DNA of 64,000 nucleotides from Pseudomonas sp. N3-W (GTDB lineage Bacteria; Pseudomonadota; Gammaproteobacteria; Pseudomonadales; Pseudomonadaceae): NCBI RefSeq assembly GCF_024970185.1, contig NZ_CP103965.1, positions 3,468,001 to 3,532,000 of the forward strand, read 5' to 3'. Shown piece by piece: positions 53,682 to 62,700 of this stretch (position 1 is its first letter; each line of letters starts with the position of its first letter). The notes under the pieces were generated by a model. It saw only the letters and a program-made list of their open reading frames with translations, ran no database searches and was not told where the DNA came from. The position numbers and the translations under genes were made by a program.

Positions 53682-55142
53682 GTGACCTCATCCGTACGTG
53701 CAAAACCCCAACCCCGCTCCGACCTGATCTATGGTCTCAATGACCGTCCGCACCTGAGCGCGACGATCTTCGCCGCCCTGCAACACGTCCTAGCCAGCTT
53801 CGTCGGCATCATCACCCCGACCCTGATCATGGGCGGCGCCCTGGGCTTGCAGAGCGAAATCCCGTACCTGATCAGCATGGCGCTGTTCGTCTCCGGGCTC
53901 GGCACGTTTGTCCAGGCTCGGCGCTTCGGCCCCATCGGCTCCGGCCTGCTGTGCCTGCAAGGCACCAGTTTTTCGTTTATCAGCGTGATTCTCAGCGCCG
54001 GGTTCATGGTCAAGGCCCGGGGCGGTGGCACCGATGAGATTCTCTCGACGATTTTTGGTGTGTGTTTTTTTGCCGCCTTCATTGAAGTGGTGCTGAGCCA
54101 ATTCATCGGCAAGCTGCGGATGCTGATCACTCCAGTGGTCACCGGCACCATCATCACCCTCATGGGCCTGTCGCTGATCAAGGTCGCCATGACCGATATC
54201 GCCGGCGGTTTTGGCGCCGCGGACCTCGGTGGCGCGAGTCATCTGGCACTCGCGGCGCTGGTATTGGGGACTATCGTGGTGTTGAACCGGGTCGATGTGC
54301 CGTTCCTGCGCCTGGGCGCCATCGTGATCGGCCTGACCCTGGGTTATGTCGTGGCCTGGCTGATCGGCGACGTCGATTTCGCCAGCCTGCCGGCGGTACC
54401 GCTGATGAGCGTACCGGTGCCGTTCAAGTACGGGTTCAACTTCGACTGGGTGGCGTTCGTGCCGATCGCGGTGATTTTCCTGGTCTCGCCGCTGGAAGCC
54501 GCCGGCGACCTGACCGCCAACTCGATGATCTCCCACCAGCCGCTCAAAGGCCCGATCTACATTCGCCGAATCAAGTCCGGGCTGCTGGCCGACGGCCTCA
54601 ATTCGGCCATGGCGGCGGTGTTCAACAGCATGCCGATGGTGACTTTCGCGCAGAACAACGGGGTGATCCAGCTCACAGGCGTGGCCAGCCGTTACGTGGC
54701 GTTTTTCATTGCCGGGTTGCTGGTGTTGCTGGGCCTGTTCCCGATGATCGGCGCGGTGTTGCAACTGATGCCGAAACCAGTGCTCGGCGGTGCCGAACTG
54801 GTGATGTTCGGCACCGTGGCGGTGGCCGGGATCAAGATCCTCGCCGAAGCCGGACTGCATCGGCGCAACATGCTGATCGTGGCGATTTCCCTGGGCATGG
54901 GACTCGGTATCGCGGCGGTGCCAGAAGTACTGCGTGAATTGCCGATGGCGCTGCACAACATCTTCGAATCGCCGATCACGGTCGGTGCGTTGTGCGCCAT
55001 CGTGTTGAACATCTTCTTGCCGGAGGAGTTCATGGCGCTTGAAGAAGACGATTTCGATCCCGAAGCGTCAATCCTCCAGGTCATGGAAAACCCCGATATG
55101 CCGCCCAAGGGTGAACCCGCCTCCCGCAAGGCGGTCGCATAG
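53682..55142 (+). CDS. NCS2 nucleobase:cation symporter, XanP-like xanthine permease
   Basis: A 486-residue permease with 13-14 membrane segments. SDLIYGLNDRPHLSATIFAALQHVLASFVGIITPTLI, GPIGSGLLCLQGTSFSFI and NSMPMVTFAQNNGVIQLTGVASRYVAFFIAGLLVLLGLFPMIGAV parallel E. coli XanP, including the NxG/QNNG signature loop. It would import xanthine or a related purine with protons. GTG 53682 fits the family N-terminus, although there is no strong Shine-Dalgarno. A terminator follows directly. Confidence 0.9.
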   Translation: MTSSVRAKPQPRSDLIYGLNDRPHLSATIFAALQHVLASFVGIITPTLIMGGALGLQSEIPYLISMALFVSGLGTFVQARRFGPIGSGLLCLQGTSFSFISVILSAGFMVKARGGGTDEILSTIFGVCFFAAFIEVVLSQFIGKLRMLITPVVTGTIITLMGLSLIKVAMTDIAGGFGAADLGGASHLALAALVLGTIVVLNRVDVPFLRLGAIVIGLTLGYVVAWLIGDVDFASLPAVPLMSVPVPFKYGFNFDWVAFVPIAVIFLVSPLEAAGDLTANSMISHQPLKGPIYIRRIKSGLLADGLNSAMAAVFNSMPMVTFAQNNGVIQLTGVASRYVAFFIAGLLVLLGLFPMIGAVLQLMPKPVLGGAELVMFGTVAVAGIKILAEAGLHRRNMLIVAISLGMGLGIAAVPEVLRELPMALHNIFESPITVGALCAIVLNIFLPEEFMALEEDDFDPEASILQVMENPDMPPKGEPASRKAVA

Positions 55143-55153
55143 TTGAACCGCCA

Positions 55154-55185
55154 GGGCCGCACCACCGGGTGGTTCGGCCCTTTTT
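55154..55185 (+). terminator. terminator after the xanthine permease gene
   Basis: A long GC-rich hairpin GGGCCGCACCACC-GG-GTGGTTCGGCCC followed by five Ts, 11 nt after the stop. Confidence 0.9.
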
Positions 55186-55202
55186 CAGTCGAGAGTATGT
55201 CT

Positions 55203-55676
55203 ATGCGCAGCGTCCACGCGGTAATTCTTTCCCTTCTACTCCTCTCCCTGAGCGCCTGCGCCCTGTTCCCCAATCGCGATCCGCTGAACATCAACGTGGT
55301 CGGCATCGAGCCCCTGCAAAGCCAGGATCTGGAAGTGCGCTTTGCGGTGAAGATCCGCCTGCAAAACCCCAATGAAACCGCGATTGACTACAGCGGCGTG
55401 GCGCTGGATCTGGAAGTCAATGGACGGCCGTTGGCTTCAGGTGTCAGCGATCAATCAGGCACCATCGCACGCTTTTCCGAAGCGGTGCTGACGGTGCCGG
55501 TCAGCGTCTCGGCGTTCTCGGTACTGCGTCAGACCCTCGGCCTGAGCCAGACACAAACCCTCGACAACCTGCCCTACGTACTGCGCGGCAAACTGGCGGG
55601 CGGCGTGTTTGGGACGATGCGGTTTGTCGATACCGGCAACCTCAGTTTGCCGGGGGCGGCTGCGGGAACCTGGTAA
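55203..55676 (+). CDS. LEA-2 (WHy) domain lipoprotein
   Basis: A 157-residue lipoprotein; ATG 55203 (GAGAG 7 nt upstream; ATG 55197 also possible). The signal ends in a lipobox LSAC. The mature part NINVVGIEPLQSQDLEVRFAVKIRLQNPNETAIDYSGVALDLEVNGRPLASGVSD is a typical LEA type 2 / WHy beta-sandwich, a family linked to stress tolerance. It sits alone after the permease terminator. Confidence 0.9.
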   Translation: MRSVHAVILSLLLLSLSACALFPNRDPLNINVVGIEPLQSQDLEVRFAVKIRLQNPNETAIDYSGVALDLEVNGRPLASGVSDQSGTIARFSEAVLTVPVSVSAFSVLRQTLGLSQTQTLDNLPYVLRGKLAGGVFGTMRFVDTGNLSLPGAAAGTW

Positions 55677-55738
55677 CGGCCCACCTCGATAGCGGCCCAG
55701 ACTGCAAAACCTGTGGGATTGTGTTTAACCGGCTCGCA

Positions 55739-56662
55739 TCATGCGTTAAACCGCACTCCGGGTTTCGCCCGCTCATCCACCACCAGCTCAAACACATCCG
55801 GACGCGCATAGTGACCGACCACGTCATAGTCATAACGCGCGCGGACCAACTCGTCAGTGTCGATTTCAGCCGTCAGCAACCCCGCCTCACCCCGTAGCGG
55901 ACCGGCCAGAATGTCGCCCATCGGGCCGACGATGACGCTGCCACCGGCTATCAACGGTCGGTCCGCCGGCCAGTTGGCGATGTCCACGCCCAACGCCCGA
56001 GGCGAATCCTGCACCTGGCAGGCGCTGACCACGAAACAGCGACCTTCATGGGCGATATGACGCATGCTGACCTGCCACATTTCCCGCTCGTCCACGGTCG
56101 GCGCGCACCAGACTTCAACGCCTTTGGCGTACATCGCGGTGCGCAGCAGCGGCATCATGTTTTCCCAGCACACCACCGCGCCGACCTTGCCAACCTGCGT
56201 CTCGATCACCGGCAGCGTGGAACCGTCGCCCTTGCCCCAGATCAAACGCTCGGTGCCGGTTGGCATCAGTTTGCGGTGTTTGGCCACCAGCCCGGCCTGC
56301 GGGTCGAAATACAGCGCGGTGCAGTACAAGGTGCTGCCGGCACGCTCGATGACGCCGATCACCAGATTGGCCCCGGTGCGCGCCGACAACCCGGCCAACG
56401 CTTCGGTTTCGGCACCGGGTACATCAATGGCATTGGCGAAGTACCGGGCAAAGGCGTCACGGCCTTCGGGCAGCCGATAACCCAGTTGAGTACCGAAGGC
56501 CTCACCCTTTGGATAGCCGCCCAACAGCGCTTCCGGCATCACCACCAGGGCGGCACCGGCCTCGATGATCGCATTCTCCCACGACAGGATCTGTTCCAGG
56601 GTCTGCGCCTTGCCGTCGGGCGAGGTACCGATTTGCAGTGCAGCAACGATTGATTTGGGCAT
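55739..56662 (-). CDS. nitrilase
   Basis: A 307-residue carbon-nitrogen hydrolase. The triad is complete: Glu44 in [12 protein letters not shown], Lys131 in [17 protein letters not shown] and Cys165 in [14 protein letters not shown]. The length and the CWENMMP and TERLIWG motifs place it with true nitrilases (nitrile to acid and ammonia), not amidases. ATG 56662 has GGAG upstream. It is divergent from a LysR regulator with 84 nt between them. Confidence 0.94.
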   Translation of the reverse strand: MPKSIVAALQIGTSPDGKAQTLEQILSWENAIIEAGAALVVMPEALLGGYPKGEAFGTQLGYRLPEGRDAFARYFANAIDVPGAETEALAGLSARTGANLVIGVIERAGSTLYCTALYFDPQAGLVAKHRKLMPTGTERLIWGKGDGSTLPVIETQVGKVGAVVCWENMMPLLRTAMYAKGVEVWCAPTVDEREMWQVSMRHIAHEGRCFVVSACQVQDSPRALGVDIANWPADRPLIAGGSVIVGPMGDILAGPLRGEAGLLTAEIDTDELVRARYDYDVVGHYARPDVFELVVDERAKPGVRFNA

Positions 56663-56746
56663 CGCATTGGCTCCATTCACGTCAAGTGTTGCGCATTGTC
56701 CGGCGCCACTGGATCATGAATAAAGCCCTATCCCCTGCTGAATGAT

Positions 56747-57691
56747 ATGAATCAGATGAATATCGCAACCATTGATCTCAACCTGCTCAAAGTCTTTGAA
56801 GCCCTGCACGAGGAATCCAGCGCCAGCCGGGCGGCCTTGCGCCTGGGTGTCACGCAGTCGGCGGTCAGTGCGGCGTTGCGCCGGCTGAGGGACGTGTACG
56901 GCGACCCATTATTTGTACGCACCGGTCGCGGTCTGTCGCCGACCCTCAAGGCCAATCAGTTGAAACCGGTGGTCAGCGACGCCTTGAACAAATGTCGCCA
57001 AAGCCTGGCCATGGTCGATCCGGCGACGGATAACTTTGAAGGGCGCTCGGTCACGGTGGGTTTATCGGACGATTTCGAGATCGCCTACGGCCGGCGACTG
57101 ATCGAGGAAGTCGCCCGTTGCGCGCCGAAACTGCGGCTGATTTTCCGCCAGACCCACAGCCAGATCGTGGCCCAGGCATTGATGGAGCGCAGCGTCGATC
57201 TGGCGATCGCGGCAGGCGGATTTGCCGAGCGCCTGCTCAGCCGTCAGGTACTGGGCGAAGGGAGTTACCTGTGTCTGGCGGACCCGACAACCCTGGCGCC
57301 GGGCCAGCAGACCATCAGCCTTGATGAGTTTGTCGCACGCGAGCACATTCTGGTGTCATCAGGCGGCTTTATCGGGATTACCGATGAAGGGCTGGCGGCG
57401 CTGGGGCTGAGTCGGCGGGTGTGTGCCTCGACCACGCACTTTGCTGTGCTGGCGCATCTGCTCAAGGGCTCTCAGGCGGTGGCGACCATCCCGGCCCACG
57501 CTGCGCAGAGCATCGCGGCAATGACCGGCCTGGCGCTGCTGCCCTGCCCTCTGGCGTTGCCGCGCTATCCGATCGAAATGGGCTGGCGCACCAGCACCCA
57601 GCTCGATCCGGTGGTACTGAAAGTACGCGAAGCGATTGTCGCGAGTTTTGCCGCTGCCGGGCCGCTTACTTGGCGGCCATCAGCCGATTGA
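56747..57691 (+). CDS. LysR-type regulator, divergent from the nitrilase gene
   Basis: A 314-residue LTTR: DLNLLKVFEALHEESSASRAALRLGVTQSAVSAALRRLRDVYGDPLFVRTGRGLSPT is the NodD/SyrM-type HTH, followed by the ligand domain (RSVTVGLSDDFEIAYGRRLIEEVARCAPKLRLIFRQ). It probably regulates the nitrilase gene from the shared 84-nt region. No strong ribosome-binding site is seen; ATG 56756 is an alternative. Its last 26 nt overlap the end of the convergent small gene at 57666. Confidence 0.93.
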   Translation: MNQMNIATIDLNLLKVFEALHEESSASRAALRLGVTQSAVSAALRRLRDVYGDPLFVRTGRGLSPTLKANQLKPVVSDALNKCRQSLAMVDPATDNFEGRSVTVGLSDDFEIAYGRRLIEEVARCAPKLRLIFRQTHSQIVAQALMERSVDLAIAAGGFAERLLSRQVLGEGSYLCLADPTTLAPGQQTISLDEFVAREHILVSSGGFIGITDEGLAALGLSRRVCASTTHFAVLAHLLKGSQAVATIPAHAAQSIAAMTGLALLPCPLALPRYPIEMGWRTSTQLDPVVLKVREAIVASFAAAGPLTWRPSAD

Positions 57692-57917
57692 CTTCACTGC
57701 GTACCATGTTGGCAAATTCCGGAGGAGACATGCCGTCCAGCTCTGAACGCACCCATTCCGCCCATTTTCCCTTGCGCTTGGCGCGCTCGCCGAACAACCG
57801 TGCGGCTTCGCCCTTGGATTTGCCCAGGTTGCTCTGCCAGAGGTCGAACAGACGGGATTTCTCATCTTCAAGCGCGGCGCGCTCGGCAAGGGGTTTGTCG
57901 GCCAGATTGAAGCTCAT
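57666..57917 (-). CDS. conserved small charged protein, unknown function
   Basis: An 83-residue helical, highly charged cytoplasmic protein (NLADKPLAERAALEDEKSRLFDLWQSNLGKSKGEAARLFGERAKRKGKWAEWVRSELDGMSPPEFANMVRSEVNRLMA). ATG 57917 has GCAGGTAA upstream; ATG 57935 is an alternative. I do not recognise a named domain. It overlaps the end of the convergent LysR gene by 26 nt. Confidence 0.78.
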   Translation of the reverse strand: MSFNLADKPLAERAALEDEKSRLFDLWQSNLGKSKGEAARLFGERAKRKGKWAEWVRSELDGMSPPEFANMVRSEVNRLMAAK

Positions 57918-58080
57918 GGGAATTACCTGCGGCATAAAATAGGCGACATCTTACACTGTAGGACGAAATGTCCTGCGCTGGATTTTTATTCCGGGTGCAG
58001 CGAATGCGCAAACTCGCTGCAACTTTTTCAGTCGCCGCAGACTCCATTGTTCACTCTATCCATCATCAAGGAATACGCCA

Positions 58081-58398
58081 ATGGCCCGCAAAACCGCTGC
58101 GCAAAACGCCGAAGACCAGATCAAGGATCAAGCCTTCAGCGAACTCCAAGCGCTGATCGAAGAGTCAGACAAACTGCTGAAAAGCAGTGCATCACTGGTC
58201 GGCGAAGAAGCCGAAACCCTGCGCGGGCAAATTGCCCTGAAACTGCAACAGGCGCTGGATTCGGTCTCCAGCGTGCGCGATCGCACCAAGCCTGCGGTGG
58301 AAGCCACCGAAACCTATATCGGTGGGCACCCGTGGCAAACCGTGGCCATCTCGGCTGGCTTTGGCCTGGTGGTCGGCTTGTTGTTGGGTCGTCGCTAA
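58081..58398 (+). CDS. DUF883 (ElaB/YqjD-like) tail-anchored protein
   Basis: A 105-residue protein; ATG 58081 with AAGGA upstream. A long amphipathic helix (IKDQAFSELQALIEESDKLLKSSASLVGEEAETLRGQIALKLQQAL) leads to VEATETYIGGHPWQTVAISAGFGLVVGLLLGRR, a C-terminal membrane anchor ending in RR, the standard DUF883 layout. E. coli relatives sit in the inner membrane, can bind ribosomes and are induced in stationary phase. Confidence 0.94.
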   Translation: MARKTAAQNAEDQIKDQAFSELQALIEESDKLLKSSASLVGEEAETLRGQIALKLQQALDSVSSVRDRTKPAVEATETYIGGHPWQTVAISAGFGLVVGLLLGRR

Positions 58399-58425
58399 AC
58401 ACGTCGTGACGAACACCACTATCTA

Positions 58426-58452
58426 GGTGGGAGCGAGCTTGCTCGCTCCCAC
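58426..58452. repeat. REP palindrome, probable bidirectional terminator
   Basis: Abutting REP halves GTGGGAGCGAG / CTCGCTCCCAC lie around CTTG between two convergent genes. Confidence 0.85.
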
Positions 58453-58472
58453 AGTTGATCGGTGCTGCCTGT

Positions 58473-59507
58473 TCAGCCCCCGGCCAACTCGCGCAATTCA
58501 GCCAACACCTGGCCATCCAGCTCGATCCCCTGCTCCAGCGACCTGGCGCGCTGCTGATGCCGCCGATCGCCCGGCAAACGCTTGAGCCCCACACCGTGCA
58601 TCTGGCGCACCAGTTCCTCGCTGCGTTCGGCGAAACCCTGCCCGGCCGCCTTGCTCGGGTCGATCACGATCAGCAACTGCCCGGTCCATGGGGTCTTGGC
58701 CCCCTGATGATTCGACCAATCGAATTCGAATGAAAAATTGCCGCCGGTCAACGCAGCGGCCAACAACTCCACCATCATCGACAATGCCGAACCCTTGTGC
58801 CCGCCAAACGGCAGCAGTGCACCGCCCTCCAGAATCGCCTTCGGGTCCTGGGTCGGCTGGCCGAGGCTGTCCACGCCCATGCCCACCGGCAAGCGTTCGC
58901 CCTTGCGCGCGGCAATCTGCACATCGCCGTGGGCGATGGCGCTGGTGGCCAGGTCAAACACCAACGGTTCACCACCCGCCCTCGGCGCTGCAAAGGCAAT
59001 CGGATTGGTGCCAAACAGTGGCCGGTCGGCGCCGTGGGGCACGACACAGGTCATGCTGTTGACCACGCTCAACGCGACCAACCCTTCATTGGCGAACGGC
59101 TCGACGTCCGGCCAGAGCGCGGCAAAGTGATGTGAGTTGCGAATCGCCAACACCGCGATCCCGGCGCTGCGGGCCTTGTGCACCAGCAGGTCGCGGGCGG
59201 CGGCCAGTGCAGGCTGGGCAAAACCGTTGCCGGCGTCCACCCGTACAAAACCCGACGCCACATCTTCGACCACCGGCACCGCCTTGCCGTTGACCCAGCC
59301 ACTCGCCAGTGTCGATACGTACCCCGGTATGCGGAACACGCCATGACTGTGGGCGCCGTCACGCTCGGCCCCGGCGCAGTTGCGGGCCAGAATGGCAGCC
59401 ACCTCGGCGCTGGTGCCATTGCGTTGGAAAACCTGTTCGAGCAATACAACCAGTGAATCGAAATCGAGGGTTTGCGAACCGACGGCCATTTCGGGTGATG
59501 CGGTCAT
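58473..59507 (-). CDS. dpkA: delta1-piperideine-2-carboxylate reductase (Ldh/MDH2 family)
   Basis: A 344-residue NAD(P)H-dependent reductase of the malate/L-lactate dehydrogenase-2 fold. ATG 59507 has GGAG upstream; the longer in-frame start at 59567 is rejected. NCAGAERDGAHSHGVFR, LAIRNSHHFAALWPDVEPFA, MTCVVPHGADRPLFGTNPIAFAAPR and LLPFGGHKGSALSMMVELLAAALTGG match DpkA/LhpD. The enzyme reduces cyclic imines from D-lysine (to L-pipecolate) and D-proline or hydroxyproline catabolism. The usual catabolic partners are not adjacent. Confidence 0.9.
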   Translation of the reverse strand: MTASPEMAVGSQTLDFDSLVVLLEQVFQRNGTSAEVAAILARNCAGAERDGAHSHGVFRIPGYVSTLASGWVNGKAVPVVEDVASGFVRVDAGNGFAQPALAAARDLLVHKARSAGIAVLAIRNSHHFAALWPDVEPFANEGLVALSVVNSMTCVVPHGADRPLFGTNPIAFAAPRAGGEPLVFDLATSAIAHGDVQIAARKGERLPVGMGVDSLGQPTQDPKAILEGGALLPFGGHKGSALSMMVELLAAALTGGNFSFEFDWSNHQGAKTPWTGQLLIVIDPSKAAGQGFAERSEELVRQMHGVGLKRLPGDRRHQQRARSLEQGIELDGQVLAELRELAGG

Positions 59508-59597
59508 CTGAGGCTCCAGTTTTATTATTGAGATCGGGCAACAGGGCAAAACCGGGCCGCTTGGCAACCCGCAAAAGAGGCTTCGATTAAGTGCTTT

Positions 59598-59625
59598 TTT
59601 GCAGGCGTCCTGTCAAGCCTGCAAA
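59598..59625. repeat. inverted repeat upstream of the giant toxin-like gene
   Basis: Perfect 9-bp arms TTTGCAGGC / GCCTGCAAA with a 10-nt loop, about 110 nt before the toxin-like start. A second dyad GGCGAC-N4-GTCGCC is at about 59699-59714. Either could be an operator; neither is followed by a T run on the plus strand. Confidence 0.5.
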
Positions 59626-59733
59626 GAAATATCGGCCAAGCAATATGTACCGCACCCAGGCCTCGTGACGGTCCTAAAGTTTTTTCTCACCCAATTGGTG
59701 GCGACCGCTGTCGCCGCTCTTCGAGGAAAAAAC

Positions 59734-62700
59734 ATGACCGACCTCCCCCTGCCGTACTTTTTTGACGAGGCCGAAGCCGCCTCCAGTCGCAAGCAGCCTG
59801 GTGAGCGTGAAAAGGCGCTGAATTTCACCCTTGACGACCTCAAATGGCTCAAAGCCGTGTACCTCGCGACCCACGCCGCACGCGCGGCGCACACGCCGGG
59901 CATGCGCGTCGATCGACTGGGGCTGACCCCGGCCGGGCAGTCAGCCATCCACCTTGCCGGTGCCTTTGCCATGAGCAAGCCCGACGCTGGTGAGGTGGTG
60001 CTTTACACGCCCTGGAAAGGCCTGACCAAATTTGCCGACATGGCCGACCTCAAAGCCAGCCTCAAGCAATGGCTGGGCACGCCTGCCGGGCGGCGCGAGT
60101 TGCTGTGCCACCTGTCGATCGAGCAACGCGGTGCGGTGCCGGCAGCAGCGCAGACGAGTGTTTCGACGCAGCAGATCGACGGCGCGGTGTTTCAGGATCA
60201 GGAATTCGTCCTGCAAGACAACCAACGACAGAACGCAGCATTGATGCTCGATGAATTGCTCAAGGCCCCGACACTGAACAGCCTGTTGGATGACACGCTG
60301 AACAACGCCCTGGGCAGGCGTTATCCGACACTGGACCGGCAGCGAACCCGGCTGGAGAGTTACATCACCCTCGCCTCCAGCGATGCAGTCGGCAACCGTC
60401 GCAGCGTGTCTTCGTTGTCACTGCACGAAGCCGTTCTGTATTACTACTTGACCAACCACTGGCCCCAGGGTGATGTCAGGGAGTTCAGCCACCCCGTACA
60501 AGGCGCCAGCAGTCAGACCCACACACTGGCCTGGGAATCCGCCATCAAGGAAATCGCCCAGAGCCTCACACCGCATCTGCAAAGCCTGCTCGAAACGTTC
60601 TGGAACGGCACCATGAAACACGGGCAGTCGCGCAGCGAGTTTTTTGCCCAGTGCCTATGCGATCGCTACAGCCTTGAACTGTTGCTCAAACGCCAGCAGA
60701 ACATTTTGAGCGCCGAGGAGTTCGCGACCCTGCGCAACGTCACGCTGGCTGGCACCGACAACGCCCCGGTTTCGGGTAATCCGCGGCGCATCGACAGGGT
60801 ATGCATCACCGAACTCTACCGAACGGGGCTGGCGCTGGCAGGCACCTTGATGATCGACACCCACGAGAACTCAGCCTTTATATACAGCCCGACAAGGGGC
60901 ATCGAAGCGAATCACGACCTGGCTGCGATCAAGGCTACAGTCTCCGCGATGATGACGGCCGAGGGGCACGAGGACAACTTGCTCAATGCCCTGGCACATG
61001 AGGAGCGCGACCGGTTTCTGGCCATCCCCGCCCAGGAACAGGTGGTGGTCGCCGAGCCGATTGTCGGCTCGGTGTTCCAGCAATTGATGGCCGACATTCT
61101 CGCCAAACAGGGACAGAACCTCCGTTACGGCTTGCGCCGTTATCGTGAAAGCGAGGGCAGTCTTGATGCCTACGCATTGATCGACAATATCCTGGACGTA
61201 CGTGCACTGATCGACCCAGGGTTGCTGACCGTCAATGTGCAAGGACGCTGGAGTACCCGGATGGACCAGCGCTGGCGAGCGCAACCGGCAACCGTGCGCG
61301 GGGAGTCGGCCAAACAGCAATTGGCGATCCTGACCAGCATTGATCAGGCACTGGCATCGGAAAAATACCCTGTACTGTCGGCCACCGTCACCACGGTGGC
61401 CCAGGCACAAGAAGACATCAGAGACTCGCTGGCGCTGCTGCGCCCGAAACTGACTCATACCCTGACCACCGCGCTGCAGGCGGAACTGAAGCTGCGCACT
61501 CTCGCCCGCACCCTGCAAGGCACCGAGCAAGCTATTGTCAACGCCGTGCTGGACACCCCGGTACGCCTGCAACGGGCGGCCTTGAACGGCTTTCTGCCGG
61601 ATGTCTTCTCCCTTGCACTCAAGGCCGGTAATACCGGGAAAACGATGCCCCTGGCCAGTTGTTTCGTCCTGACGGAACGAGGTGGCCTTGATCCCGCGCA
61701 TTCCGGCAAAAGCATTCTGTGGACACCCGCCCTGGGGTTTGAAGCGTTTGCTTCGATACAACCGTTGCTCGCCGAACTCGACAGGCGCCTGCTGAGTGAC
61801 GATGAACGCAGCGCCCTGATCGAAAACCTGCCACGCAGCCAGCGGCTCGCCGGTCAATCCCTTGCTCTCGCGCCGTTGCAACTGATCCACGAGGACTTCT
61901 TCAAACACCTGCAAGAGCCCCACGTTCGACTGGACACAGTGGCCGTTGAACGGATGCTGGACTCCCGCCTGCCCACGACCTTGCGGGCTGATCTGTCAAG
62001 CCTGGTAACGGTGGGCAAACCCAAGGCAGGCCTGCAACGGGCGATGGACATTGGCGAGGCACTGATTACCCGGGAAAAACTGCCGACCTGGCTGGCGCTG
62101 GCCTCCATTGATGATCAACGGCTACACGCCGAGTTGTTGCAGCAATACCTGAACAACGCGAAAGAAGACAAGGACTACCTGAGCGGCGTACGCACGCTGA
62201 GCCGTACCGCACACCACCTGCTGCAACAACAACTCAATACGGACGGCATCGAGGTTGATCCGGACAACGTCCAGGTACGGATCAATCAGCGCCCGACCGC
62301 TGCCGCCCTGACGCAGACCTTGACCGAGTTCGCACTGACCCACTTGCATGAACTGGACGGCTTGGCCTTCACGCTGGCATCACTTGCCGCCACCGCGTTA
62401 CCCATTCAACTGGACATGACTTACGTCAAGGGTCTGATCCGTAACCTCAAACTCGGTGAACGCCAGCGAACCACACTCAGCCTGGCGTTTGCCGAATCTC
62501 TGGCGGACGCACAATTACGCAGAAAACGCTTCGCCGCCCAGGTGCCCTGGCAACTGCTGTGCCACGCCCATTCGGAAAAACTCCAGGAGCGCTTGAGCGA
62601 AACCGGGTTCGACTTCATCCAGCAAGTCATGAACATGCCCGATGCCCTGGCCCGCGAAGCCGTGACGGGCGCCAATGCCATTGTCCGCCCGCTGGAGTTC

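Noticed and set aside
53790..54956. Long minus-strand open frame opposite the xanthine permease gene
   Set aside because: Composition is typical of a reverse-complement shadow and no domain is visible.
14020..58452. Many evenly similar short repeats, considered as CRISPR-like
   Set aside because: They are scattered singly or as inverted pairs in intergenic gaps, with no direct-repeat spacing or cas genes; they are REP elements.
59690..59733. Possible FliA (sigma-28) promoter TAAAGTTT upstream of the giant protein
   Set aside because: The -35-like box matches, but at the required 11-nt spacing the -10 position reads ATTGGTGG, not GCCGATAA.
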